This document shows, in pieces, positions 11,818-22,468 of a DNA stretch of 64,000 nucleotides. Position 1 is the first letter of the stretch. The number at the start of each line of letters is the position of its first letter. The stretch lies in assembly GCA_028622995.1 (NCBI GenBank), contig JAJQJQ010000003.1, positions 9,548,001 through 9,612,000 on the forward strand, in the 5' to 3' direction. Both the position numbers and the translations under genes were made by a program. Origin of the DNA: Panagrolaimus kolymaensis (lineage: Eukaryota > Nematoda > Chromadorea > Rhabditida > Panagrolaimidae). Under the pieces are notes generated by a model. It ran no database searches, was not told the DNA's origin, and saw only the letters and a list, made by a program, of their open reading frames with translations.

Positions 11818-13767
11818 ATGACTGTGTTTATTCCAAAGTTAAATACATTTCCAAGTTTTTTTATTACATATTTATATTCAACTGTAAGTTTTTCGATCTT
11901 TCCCTCATCTTGTGACAAACTATAATAAATAAAATTAATTTTACATAAAACAATTATTTTTTAAGAAAAAAACGGTTTTGTATAAAAAAATTTTTAGAGT
12001 TTTAAAATTAAAAAAATGTGATTCAAGAAAAAAAATTCAATAATTTATTTTATAGTTTTCTAACCTCGGACCAAAATTAGAAGACGATGGAAATAGTCTA
12101 AAATCAATTGCAAATGCTTGGTTAATAAGTGAAGTCAAGTTAGTTTCGATTTTTATATTAAACTATAAATTTGATTATAAAATAAACTTTTTAAAACTTT
12201 TTTTAGTTACACTTTTGATTCAACAACATTAGTTCCATATTCTCCAGCCGAACTTGAAACATTCAAATATAAAATTCCTCAAACTTTGGAAAATTTAAAA
12301 AATTATCGGAAATTTGTTAATTCTGAAATTCTTATTGATTCCAAAAATTCCAAATATGAAAGCGCTTTAAAAAATTCAGCCAAATGGGAATTTACAAGTT
12401 TTGATAATGAAAATTGGGATGAATGGGAAAAAAATTCAACCATTTGCAAAGTTTTAAAAAAGAAATTTGCATTTTTTGATATACCTTTGAGCGTTGAAGA
12501 AGCAGAATATTCCTTGGCTTATGGATTTCTCATTTATAAAGATTTGGAACAAATTTTATATGTTTTATCCGCATTTTATCATCCTCAAAATGCTTATTGC
12601 ATTGCAATCGATGATAAAGCTTCAAAAAATTATAAACTTCGAATGCAACAAGTTTCCAAATGTTTTCCTAATGTTCACGTTTATGTAAGTTTTTTTATTT
12701 TGAAGAAAAATTTTTTTTCGCGCTAAGACTTTCAGAAAATTTTTTCATCTTTTTAAAATCTTTGAAAAGGAATAATTTTTTCTGTCAAAAACATTACCAA
12801 AATATTGTTTCAGCGAACTAAGGAAAAAGTTGAATGGGGTGGCCGCCAAATTCCTGTGGCAGTTTTATCGTGCCTTCAAAAATTAACTGATTCCAATCAT
12901 CCATGGAAATATTTTCAATATCTCACTGGATTTGATTTGCCCCTTAAAACTAATTTAGAAATGGTTAGAATTTTTAAAGCTCTTAAAGGAACTTTTCATG
13001 CTTCAGTTCATGAATTTCAAACAAGTCGATATTCCAAAACTGTAAGTTTTATAATTTAAAAAACGTGTAAAATTCGAGATTTTTTTGACTAAATTCTTTT
13101 TAAGGTTGGCGCCAAGACACCTTTGCCTTTATGGAAATCATCCCTTTCTGCAACATTTTCCCGCGAATCTGCAAAGGTTATTGTTACAAATCGATTGGTT
13201 TTCGCACTTCTCGCATATTTATATAATGGAAATGCTTCAATTTCGGATGAAAGTATTTGGGCTTCGGTTGCTGGAAATCCAAGTTGTAAGTCTTTAAAAA
13301 AATTCCCACTTCTGAAAATCTTTGTTTTCAAATTTATTTATTTTTTAGATATAAAAATGCCCGGCGGTTTTAATGCAAAAGAATTTCTTGAAAAAATCCA
13401 AGCCCAATCAAAAGATCACGTTTATCAAATCAATGAATCTCAACCATTTCCATTGGATGAATATTATATTCCTCGATATCAAGTTTGGGGAGGCGGCAAA
13501 TGTAAAGGCAAAAATGCCAATGGTTCATGCGTATTTGGAATTCGCGATTTGCCTGATCTTGTTATCAGACCCGAACTCGTTGCCCATAAATTTTATCTCA
13601 ATAACGATGATACAGCTGCAGCATTTTTTTGTTTATATGAAATTATTCGACTTCGAGCATTGGATTTTAAAAATCAAAAAGCTTTTGATGCTTCATATTA
13701 TTCCCTCCTTCCACAAGTTCAGCTTTCAATGGGAAAATCAATCAATGAAGTAAAATTTTATTTTTAA
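11818..13767 (+). CDS. Core-2/I-branching beta-1,6-N-acetylglucosaminyltransferase-like (GT14)
   Basis: Predicted exons are 11818-11883, 12056-12138, 12207-12684, 12814-13041, 13105-13285 and 13349-13767. All introns are GT-AG, phases agree, and the total is 484 residues. GT14 landmarks appear in order: EAEYSLAYGFLIYKD, FYHPQNAYCIAIDDKAS, KCFPNVHVY, KVEWGG, WKYFQYLTGFDLPLKTN, the conserved Trp-Ala block of exon 4, and C-terminal SCVFGIRDLPDL with a following HKFYLNND. The family transfers GlcNAc from UDP-GlcNAc onto O-glycans in the Golgi lumen and is expanded in nematodes (gly genes). Exon 1 is in phase but encodes only a weak hydrophobic stretch, short for a type II anchor, so the real first exon may differ. 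The run from 12056 on is secure. Confidence 0.88.
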
Positions 13768-13993
13768 ATTTATTTTTTTTGTATAATTAAAACTGACGGT
13801 ATTAAATTTTTTTCTTACTTTGTTGTGGTAAAAAAATTAATAAAAATTAGTAATAAATTTATTAAAAAAAATAATCATAGATAATAAAGGATAAAAAAAA
13901 TAATTTCAAAATAATATTTTACAATTTTTACACATTTTTAATAAATTTAAAAAGGTTATTACTTTCATATTTTTAAGTTCATTTTGTAACTTT
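13768..13993. other. Short convergent 3' intergenic space
   Basis: AT-rich sequence lies between the stop of the plus-strand glycosyltransferase and the stop of the minus-strand receptor gene. It holds only short AATAAA/TTTATT-like signals. Confidence 0.6.
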
Positions 13994-15044
13994 TTAATCC
14001 TCATCATTTTCATAATCATATTGTCGAATTCGCTTTGGTCTAAGTTCAGGTAAAATCAAATGCCTTAGTTCTGAAATTTATTTTAGGTTTTAAAAGTAAA
14101 AAACGCTTTAAAAAAAGAATCTTACTTTTATCGCAATTAATTTTAACCATCTCAATCATGGCGCGATTTTCAATTATGTTCCAAATGGCATCTCCAATAT
14201 TCTGAAAAGAAAAAAGATTTATATTTATTGATTTTTCTCTTGAAACTTTATTTTAAAAACATCGAAAAAGTTTTTAAAAAAGATTTAATTTTAGTTAAAT
14301 GTCAAATAAAAAATAATTTTCTAATTTATTTTTTGAAAAACATACCCTCCAATAAAAAGCTGTATATTGTAAAACTGTTACGCCTGGAGAAATAATATTA
14401 GCATAAGTACGAGGTCCAATGAAATTCGGACGCGTTTCATCCAATAAAAAGGATCGAAGGCTAAATGGCTGAACAACATCATTGGCATCAGCTGCAACTG
14501 GCTCTTCATTATTTTGGAAATATGCCGGATTAAATATTGCGTCAGGATTATAACCTTCGCGTAAAATATCGAAAATATTATGTTGAAACTCTTGATTATA
14601 GGCAACGTTTTCCCAAGGATCATTACTTCTTCGATTATTTGCTTCATTTACATTTGCAAAATTTGCTCCAATGTTATTATTATTTTGGCCATTTACTTCT
14701 TCAAAATTAGCTTCAAGATCGCGATTTTCATTTTCTAAGCCGTTGGATTCAGGGTTATTACTATTTTGGCTTGTTGAGTTTTCATCTAAAATTTACTAAG
14801 TAGAAGCTTTTTTTTGTCAAAAGAAACTCAAAAGACAAAGTGAGAATATTAAAATTTTTACCAACCTTGGATAATATCATTTGGAGTAATACTGTTGCAA
14901 ACCAAATTGATAAAATCATAAACCTCTTGTTGCCTTTCTTCGGTTAATAATGGGTCAGCTCGAGAACATGGAGTGAGTAACCAATCTGAGCCAAGATTGG
15001 AAGGTTCAATGGCGGCAATATGTTGGGGCATTTCAAGAGTAAGC
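13994..15044 (-). CDS. Receptor gene, exons 14 (3' part) to 17: C-terminal cytoplasmic tail
   Basis: Exons are 14866-15044, 14346-14785, 14126-14201 and 13994-14070. Removing the LTR element and one copy of its 4-bp duplication gives an exon 14 of 205 nt. That keeps the frame across both flanks and agrees with phase 1 at the 14865 donor (gttggt); the alternative gtaaaa donor four bases on would create a stop. The tail is Asn/Glu-rich in exon 15 and ends in an acidic DYENDED. In the present allele this part is disconnected: reading from exon 14 into the LTR adds 28 codons and then stops. Confidence 0.8.
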
Positions 15045-15236
15045 TGTAGCCCTTCCTTACTAGGTGTGTGCCTCTTGAGTGGCCATGGCTCCGCCTTGGC
15101 GAGAGACTATAAAAGTCTCTTGCTGAGCGGTGGCCAGCAGACTCGGGCCTCAGGCGAGTAGTGTGAACCAATATGAATAAATACCTAATAAACATGAATC
15201 TTCGGTGTTAAAGCCGGGACGGTTACAAACTGTACA
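15045..15236 (+). repeat. 5' LTR (192 bp)
   Basis: TGTAGCCC...CTGTACA termini. A TATAAAA box sits at 15108-15114 and AATAAA signals at 15176-15181 and 15187-15192, giving a very short U3 of about 60 bp before the box. No difference from the 3' LTR was seen. Confidence 0.96.
15102..15120 (+). promoter_or_regulatory. LTR TATA box inside a 7-bp inverted repeat
   Basis: agagact (15102-15108) and agtctct (15114-15120) are perfect inverted arms around ATAAA, so the TATA motif overlaps the loop of a potential hairpin. The 3' LTR has the same structure. Confidence 0.7.
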
Positions 15237-15238
15237 AA

Positions 15239-15254
15239 TGGAGGGCCCACCAAC
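15239..15254 (+). other. Candidate primer-binding site
   Basis: TGGAGGGCCCACCAAC starts two bases after the 5' LTR and begins with TGG, as expected for pairing to the CCA end of a tRNA. The tRNA was not identified. Confidence 0.45.
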
Positions 15255-16085
15255 TACCCACGATTTTTCTGTTGCGGGATAAATCCTGAAAACGTTTTTG
15301 GCCTGAGTCTCAAGGAGTTAAGAAAAATAAAAATCTTAGTTTTTAGACAATAAGAACTTAAAAAATACTAATACCAAAAAATCTTTGTTTTTAAACCCAA
15401 ACCGAGATATCAGATTTGCTTGGGGATTCTGGTATCACTTTTTGAGAATATTATAAAATTTACTAGCTTTTTATGTAAAATCCTATGCATAAAGAAAATA
15501 AATAAATAGAATATTGTCGTGCTAGCGAGCGTGTCGGGTAATTTTAATTTTAGGCGGCAGTGGTGTCATGGAAGGCAAATAAAAGATCCATTTTTAATGA
15601 CACCAATGATGAAAGCAAGAAACTAAAACCCAGTGGGACCTGATAGAGCCGCCAAATAATAATGATAAATGGATTAAAATAAAATGCATAGGCAGGTTGG
15701 TTTGGTTCTTGACTTATACCAAAACTTTCTTTATTTTTATCTATAAGAAAAAATATTGATTGTTTTGAGTCGACGCGTTCAACGGTTTGGTTAAACCAGG
15801 TGAGGGCTGATTAGCCTGGTTTAGTCTCAAAAAGTATAAAAAACCCGTAAATGGGATAATTTGTTTTGTTATTATTGTAGTAATTTTAAATTTTCGAATG
15901 CCTTCCAAAAAATATTTAGTTAAGGGCAGCCACATCGAGAAATAACCACTTTTATTTTTTAATTTTTGGGTTAGTTAATTTTATTTCTTAGAAATTGTCA
16001 GTCATGGAGCGAATTGATCACTCGATTCTTGACGTAACTTTTAGTTTATTTTTCCACTCCAAAAGAAAAGAAAGATCGAGAGTAA

Positions 16086-16125
<40 letters not shown>

Positions 16126-16313
16126 TTTCGTTGATAGAAACGCCACGAGAAAACTGGTTTACTTGTTATCAAAACACAAAAAGGAATAATAAAAAATTAT
16201 AGTTTATTGGTTCATTTCGACATTTTATTTAAAAGCAAAAAATTATTAAAAATGAAAAGAACCAAAAAATATTACATTCCTAAATTACAAAATAAAGAAC
16301 CTAACTCAAGCAA
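15255..16313. other. Leader of the LTR element, with a 35-nt poly(A) run
   Basis: No sense ORF is apparent. A run of 35 A lies at 16089-16123. TTTATT motifs at 16203-16208 and around 16222 are AATAAA on the minus strand and lie just beyond the stop of the antisense gene, so they can serve as its polyadenylation signals. Confidence 0.6.
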
Positions 16314-16948
16314 TTAGGGATAAATGTCAGAAAAATCTGCATAAATGCTGGAGCCGTTGACAGAGTGAACATCATCAAAATTTGGACCGGCTGGACCAGC
16401 TTGTGGAGCAGAATGAGGAACAGCTGGAGGAGGTCCAGTGGGTGGACGTTGAGCTTCTGGAGCAGCTTGAACAAATTCTCCTGGAGCAGCAGCTGCTTGT
16501 CGAAGAGCTGAGGCTGGTAGGATGATTCTTGGTCGAGGAACTGCAACGACTATTTTTGGGATAGGCGTTACAGTTATGCGATCGGGGCGTTGAAAATATC
16601 GGATAAGCCCTATTAATGCAATAACGACCAAGATCGATAAGCTGATTGCGATGGCCGCTAAAGATCCAGAATCAAACCAGGATCGAAGTTCAGTTCTTCC
16701 AGCAGCCGGTTGAAGCAGTTCTTGAGGCAAATGCCGTGTTTTGTGAACACACATGAGAGGAAAATCCCACCTGAAAAAGTATATGGATTAATACTTGATA
16801 TATATATATATTCTACTAAGAAAAGAAGGATAAAAACTTACGTGGATGCACGTTTACATAGGGTGTCAGGTGGACATCGCAAGCAGGCGGCGTGATCAAC
16901 TTCAGAATCCCATTCCCATACTAAAGGATCGACGGTAGGATCATCCAT
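16314..16948 (-). CDS. Antisense single-pass membrane protein gene within the LTR element
   Basis: Two exons, 16842-16948 and 16314-16770, are separated by a 71-nt GT-AG intron (ACgtaagt ... ttttcag), giving 187 residues. Residues about 20-50 hold four Cys (AACLRCPPDTLC, then PLMC). One strong membrane span follows (residues about 73-95: SLAAIAISLSILVVIALIGLI), then RYF and a Pro/Ala-rich tail ending GSSIYADFSDIYP. Topology and tail resemble the C-terminal part of a retroviral-type envelope, but no homology is established. Being antisense to the element's genomic RNA, its intron cannot be spliced out during retrotransposition, which explains why it persists. The frame stays open upstream of the chosen ATG to 17101 with another hydrophobic stretch, so the start could be earlier. 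Confidence 0.6.
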
Positions 16949-17766
16949 AATTTTGCGTTCAAAATAAAAATAAAAATAAGGATTTAATAAATTTAGCAGC
17001 CAAATTTGGCGGATAAAAATATGAAGAAATGAAAAAAAAATAAATATCGGAGAGGTGTTTGAAAATAAAAAGCCGCAAACATCCAAAAAATAACCTTTCA
17101 TTTTTTATCGGGCGACTCTCCATTTTTGGAAATAAACAAGACGGTCAAATTTTTTAAATCCAAAAAACGAACGCGATTGGCTGAAATTTTTTGTCGAGTC
17201 TATTTGGCGAAATTTTTATTTTTCAAATTTTTTTACGGCACAAAATTCAAAAAACAAACGTTATAAAAAGTGTCAAAAAGACAAAAACATATATAAATTT
17301 TATCATTTTTGGGATTAACTTTTAAGCATCAAAAATATACAAAAAGCATTAAAACGTTATTTTATATCCGTTTCGCTCCTTAACCTTGGACGGAAAAAAT
17401 AAAAGCTAAAAAAATTGGTAAAAAAAAGCCGAGAAAGTTAACAAAGAGTTGGAGCTCATCAGCAAGGTGCTCTTTGGTCAACAAAATTGTGTTTCGAAAA
17501 AAGTACGGTAACCAGAAAAAAGGTCAAAGGTACAAAATGTTCCACCAATTTTTGAAATCAAAAAATGATGATATTAAAAAATGAGTACGAGAGTGGAACG
17601 AGAATTTGGTAATAGAGGAATTTGGTCGAGACAGAAAATTAAAATATTTTTGGTAAAGTGTAAAAATAAAAAGTATACGGGAATGGAACGGAAGGAAATA
17701 AGAAAAAAAAAAAAAGGTGTGACGATTTTTAATTTTTTTTGGAGTCGAGAGTCGAAAACTTTCATT
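16949..17766. other. Region between the antisense gene and gag
   Basis: About 800 bp lies between two divergent reading frames and would hold the promoter of the antisense gene. The gag frame is open from 17581, but the segment before 17767 is Lys/Arg-rich low complexity and is probably leader. Confidence 0.5.
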
Positions 17767-20274
17767 ATGTCGGAAACGCCCAAGCAGCGTCCAGTTCCTC
17801 GTAATTATTCACCAAAGCCAAAAAAATCTAAATTTACTTCTGTTAGTGACACATCCGAAGAAGAAGCCGACGATAATACCAGTGATTCATTACTCGACCA
17901 ATTACAAGTAAGTCCTCTTACATCGGTTGGAAGTAATTTCTTCGAACGGTTTTTACCGTCTCCTTTTTCGCCTAAAACTCCGGTTTCAAAAAATCAGAAA
18001 CCAATTTTTTCACCAATACCTAAAACAAATATGGCTACTATTGATTTGGAAAGTCTAAAAACCATTTTGGACACGATTAATAGCCCGTTGTTACCGCTGG
18101 CGCCTTATGAAGGACATAAAGATCCGCGACCATACCAATCATTTTTGGGTGAATTTAACCGGCTGGCAACAGCTTCAGGTTGGTCAAAGGATAAATGCGC
18201 GAAAATATTTCCGGCATATCTTAAAGGGAGTGCCGCAGCTATTTACGAAAATTTTACAGCTACGGAAAAGAAAAACTTTGATACCGTACGCGAAAAAATG
18301 GCTGAAAATTTAAAAACTCCTGGAGCCCCAGCGGCTACGCGGCAAATGTTACACTCACGGCGTCAAAGAGCCGATGAGTCTGTATCTGAGTTCGGGTATT
18401 TTATCCAAAATAATTTACCAAAAGCATATCCCGACAGCCAAGGATTTGATAAAGCCACCCGTGAGCGGATTGCAGTGGATATTTTTCGATCAAATTTGAA
18501 TCCACGGATTCGTCAACACATTCTCCGAAAAGAAGCTTCAACAACATTGCGAGAAGAAATTCAGCTTGCAATTTCTGAAGAAGCAATTCAACTCGATCTA
18601 ACCAATGAAGCTCTTGGAGAAGATAGAGTTATTAATTTTATTCGCGAACAAATCACACCACGGGCGCAAAACTTTTTTCGAGGCGCGCAAAATTTTTTTA
18701 GAGGCCGTGGAAAGGGATATCAACAACAACGAGGTGGGTTTCGTCAAAGCTATCCACGCTTCCCAAATTCTTTTAACAATAATTTCCGACCACGCGGTTT
18801 TTTCCAAAATAACAACAATCGAGGACGTAATTTCGATGGATCTCCAAATTACAACAATCCTCAAAATTTTAATCAACAAAATGCTTATCCCCAAAATTAT
18901 AATAATCAACAAAATTTTTACCCACAAAATAACAATCCTCAAAATTATAACAATAACCCCCAAAATTTTAATAATCCCCAAAATTTTAGTAATCAACAAC
19001 CCCAAAACAATAACATCCAAAATGCTAGGGCAGATCCGAGTACTAACACCAATAACAATAATGGGCGCGGACGTAAACGCGGCCCATATCGCTTAAATGC
19101 GATAACTACATTGTTACCATTGTCTGTTATTCTTTTTACAATATTGTCATTACTCTGTTCCTCAACCTCTGCTGCCCCCATTCCTCTTATTAATATTGTT
19201 TTGAGCTCTGATTCTGAAACTCCATTGATGACATCATGTCAACCAAACCATGTTACTGGGAAATATCGAATTACTCCACCAGAGAAAAGCATATGTGTGT
19301 TACAAGATCCACCAGAATATGATCGATGTGAAGCTGAAGCTTATGTTCCAAGAACTCGACAGGCGCTGGTTCCAATTTATAGATGTTACGGTCGAATCCA
19401 AAAAGTACAACATTCTCACCCAATTTTTTTTTGGGAATCGGCAAAATATAATTTTTTGGAATATAAGTCAATCAGTCCTGAAGAGTGCCGTGGTTTTGTT
19501 GAGAAGCAGGAAATTGCTGGACAACGATTTTTGCCATATGGATTGAATAGATTCAGATCTTCGGGACATATAACTGAAAAAAATGACGATCGCCAACAAT
19601 TCCTTACTTCATATTTTTTCCATACACTTTATGCAAGAACAGTGAATCTAAAGTATTTGGCTGAACCAACAATCGACTTACGTAATTGCGAAATCGAAAA
19701 AGGTTGGTGCAAGGTTGATAATTCGACTATCATATGGAATCCACCAAATGATACAGAGTTGTGTCCTCTGGATTACGCGGGAACATATGTTGCTTTGGTT
19801 ACCTTAGATAAAACATGGGTTTTATTGGAGGAACCCCAAACTGGGCTAGTTTTTGACTCGGAAGAAAATAACATTACTTGTATACCGAAAACAGCTGTCA
19901 AGATGAAAAATGGCGTATATCTCAATTTTATTAAAACAAAAGCCAATACAACGGAAACAAGACAAAAACGACAAATTCAAAATAAGAGAAGGCAAGAAAT
20001 AAAGGCCACGCCAAAACCGATAACAAATCGAGCAATAGTAAGAGGTTCGAATACAACAACTTCTACAGCAGCGCCCAGTACAATAACTAGCACAACAACT
20101 GAAGTCCCAACAACTAGTTCAACAATAACTTCGACTACGACTACGGAAGTACCTAAAACAACTCCAACATCGACCACCAACGACGCTCACAGAATTACGC
20201 TCTTTTATAGGAGCCGTGAGCTATTTTCGAAGGTTCATTCATCGATTTTCAGAGCACATGTTGCCGCTGTATGA
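17767..20274 (+). CDS. Gag continuing in frame into an envelope-like ectodomain (835 aa)
   Basis: The ATG at 17767 (MSETPKQRPVPRNYSP) was chosen over an in-frame ATG at 17581 because the upstream part is low complexity. Residues about 80-300 form a gag-like helical region (YEGHKDPRPYQSFLGEFNRL, then a block ending RRQRADESVSEFGYF). Residues about 305-430 are Asn/Gln-rich with RGG-type Arg clusters instead of a zinc knuckle. A hydrophobic signal-like segment follows (about 446-472), then an ectodomain of about 260 residues with nine Cys and N-glycosylation sequons (NST, NDT, NIT, NTT). A furin-type RQKR lies near residue 732, followed by a Thr/Ser-rich stalk. At about 20170-20185 the frame runs into the start of the RT fragment in another frame and stops. 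No membrane anchor is present, so the envelope part is truncated. Confidence 0.8.
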   Translation: MSETPKQRPVPRNYSPKPKKSKFTSVSDTSEEEADDNTSDSLLDQLQVSPLTSVGSNFFERFLPSPFSPKTPVSKNQKPIFSPIPKTNMATIDLESLKTILDTINSPLLPLAPYEGHKDPRPYQSFLGEFNRLATASGWSKDKCAKIFPAYLKGSAAAIYENFTATEKKNFDTVREKMAENLKTPGAPAATRQMLHSRRQRADESVSEFGYFIQNNLPKAYPDSQGFDKATRERIAVDIFRSNLNPRIRQHILRKEASTTLREEIQLAISEEAIQLDLTNEALGEDRVINFIREQITPRAQNFFRGAQNFFRGRGKGYQQQRGGFRQSYPRFPNSFNNNFRPRGFFQNNNNRGRNFDGSPNYNNPQNFNQQNAYPQNYNNQQNFYPQNNNPQNYNNNPQNFNNPQNFSNQQPQNNNIQNARADPSTNTNNNNGRGRKRGPYRLNAITTLLPLSVILFTILSLLCSSTSAAPIPLINIVLSSDSETPLMTSCQPNHVTGKYRITPPEKSICVLQDPPEYDRCEAEAYVPRTRQALVPIYRCYGRIQKVQHSHPIFFWESAKYNFLEYKSISPEECRGFVEKQEIAGQRFLPYGLNRFRSSGHITEKNDDRQQFLTSYFFHTLYARTVNLKYLAEPTIDLRNCEIEKGWCKVDNSTIIWNPPNDTELCPLDYAGTYVALVTLDKTWVLLEEPQTGLVFDSEENNITCIPKTAVKMKNGVYLNFIKTKANTTETRQKRQIQNKRRQEIKATPKPITNRAIVRGSNTTTSTAAPSTITSTTTEVPTTSSTITSTTTTEVPKTTPTSTTNDAHRITLFYRSRELFSKVHSSIFRAHVAAV

Positions 20275-22097
20275 ATTAACAAAAGCAGGGATTGAAAGCG
20301 TCAAAGCCCATTGGGGCGAAGAACAGAAAAAAGCTTTTGAGCTGATAAAACAAAAATTAAGCTCATCTCCAGTTTTGGCGCCTCCAAGATTTGGGCAGCC
20401 TTTTGTTGTGGAGACAGATGCTTCCAAAAAAGCAGTCGCGGCATGTCTACTTCAAAAACAACCCGATGGTACTATTCATCCCATATGCTACGCCTCGCGC
20501 AAATTAAATAAGCATGAGAGTGCGTACCCCAGTGTGGAAAGTGAAGCATTAGTTATTGTTTATGCAGTCCAAGAGTTCCGGCCTTACCTTGAAGGAGCAG
20601 GAACATCACTCATCCGCACAGATAACTCTGCACTTTGCTCATTGTTGAAAAGAAAAGACTTACTTGGAAGATTGGCAAAGTACCAACTAATCATTCAACA
20701 ATTCGATGTGGTAATCGAACATCGATCGGGAAAGTCCAACGTTTTTTGTGATCATCTAAGTCGCTATCCTGCTGAAGAACCACAAGAAGTATATGCCATT
20801 CCAGCTTTGCCAAAGATAACCCTAGAAAAAATTATTGAAACTCAAAAATCGGATGAAAAAACGGAAAAAATAATGAAAGCGATTCGCGAAAAGAAAAAAC
20901 CAAGTGAAGTAGGAATCGAAGGAATGAATAATAAAATTTTCAATGCGTTAAAGATCCGAGACGATCTCCTAATTAATGGGGGGAGATCTGGTAAACAAAG
21001 AAGAATTTGGATTCCCGAAAGCATAAGAAAAATTTTATTCATCGACTTTCACGACCATCCAATGCAAGGTGCGCATTTGGGTTATGGAAAAACAATCGAA
21101 AAAAATGCTGAGCAAAGTTTATTGGAATGGGATAAGAGAAGATGTGGCTCGCTGGATAAAACAATGCAAGGTATGCCAGTTGCGCAAAGTACAGCCAGGC
21201 GACCGGACAGAGATGCCACTGCAGCCCATCGTACCGACGGACAAACCTTTTATGTCCGCAAATACCAATATTTGTGGGCCACTCCCCATCACAGCACGAA
21301 ATAATCGTTACATACTCGCAACAATTTGCCCGTTTTCAAAATGGTTGATAACTTGTCCAATGCAAACGCAAACAGCAAAAGAAGTAGCTGAAACATTCAC
21401 AGACAACGTACCCACGAAAGTAGGAATTGTCCCGGTGATAATCAGTGATAATGGAACACAATTTGTTAGTGCACTTTTTAAAGAAGTCGCGGAGATATTA
21501 GGATGCAAATTAATAAATACGACTACTTATCATCCGGAAGGCAATGGACAAATTGAACGACAAAATCGTTCCATTGCACAAATGTTAAATGCATTTGTCG
21601 ATAAAAAAGGAGAAAATTGGGATGAATGGCTAAGTATGGTAACGTTTTCGCTAAACACGTCGGTAAATGAAACAACAAAAAGATCAGCGTTTGAAATTTT
21701 GTATGGGCGAAAACCAATTCTTCCTATGGATTTAAGTTTAAGACGAAAAACCGAATTTTATACAAATTTTGGTGAAGACTTGGATGAAAAAATAGAAGAA
21801 ATTTGGAAGACCACGCGCGTTCAAATAGAAAAATCTCAACAAAAAATGAAGACACAAACGGACTTGGCGCGCAAACCAACAGAAAAAGAAGTGGAGATTG
21901 GCGACCAGATATTAATCTATCGCGATTATGTGCCTAGCCAGCAACGACACAAATTTGCTGAGCGCTGGCGAGGGCCATTTTCTGTTGTTCGAATACACAG
22001 GCACAACGTACAATATCGCGCAGCAGACGACACACTCCAATGGACGCACAAAAAGAAAATAAAGCGGTTCCACTCCGATGCATCGGCGCAAAACTAA
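20180..22097 (+). pseudogene. 5'-truncated Pol: RT end, RNase H and integrase, with frameshift
   Basis: The segment opens with LRSFIGAVSYFRRF, the connection after the RT palm; protease, RT fingers and palm are missing. RNase H (about 20390-20770) keeps its acidic residues: VVETDAS, ESEALVIV, RTDNSA and FCDHLSR. Integrase follows: a His-His-Cys-Cys finger (DHPMQGAH ... CKVC), core SDNGTQF and NGQIERQNR, and a C-terminal WRGPFSVV domain. Two defects show. A run of seven A at 21099-21105 shifts the frame between RNase H and the finger. The first catalytic Asp of the core is Asn (AAT at 21267-21269, in NICGPLP). The second frame runs to the stop at 22097. Confidence 0.88.
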
Positions 22098-22468
22098 AAA
22101 AGCAACCACAGTGATGCCTGCGCAAGAAAAAGATGCAGAGAAAAGAAAAAGAGTGCTGTATATAAAAATGCTTCGCTGCTGCCTATGCCTTTGACCCAAA
22201 TTTTTTTTTATGTTTATTATGATTATGATACGAGAGCATCGATTGTTATTAAATACAACTTTGGCCAGAAAATAAGACAAAACTTGTTTGAAAACAATAG
22301 AAAATGGAGAAAATTGCTAAATCAAAATAAAACAATTCGACCCCCAAGAGTGAAAAATGCCTGAGGAAAAAAATGATAAGCTATAAAAGTGAAATGATCA
22401 AAAAGGAAAAAAAAAAAACGGAATTTAATAAATTTTTCTTTTGTTTGAAAAAAAACAAAAAGTGGAAA

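Noticed and set aside
14862..14866. Alternative donor gtaaaa for exon 14 of the receptor
   Set aside because: It would join to exon 15 through a TGA; the gttggt donor keeps the frame.
15741..15935. Minus-strand 64-codon frame in the LTR leader
   Set aside because: No start context, motif or splice partner; likely chance.
16089..16123. Poly(A) run as the tail of a retrogene or LINE
   Set aside because: No coding sequence ends before it and no flanking duplication is seen; it lies within the leader of the LTR element.
20216..20218. ATG as the true start of a pol protein
   Set aside because: The RT-end sequence is already in frame upstream (LRSFIGAV), so the ATG is internal to a truncated gene.
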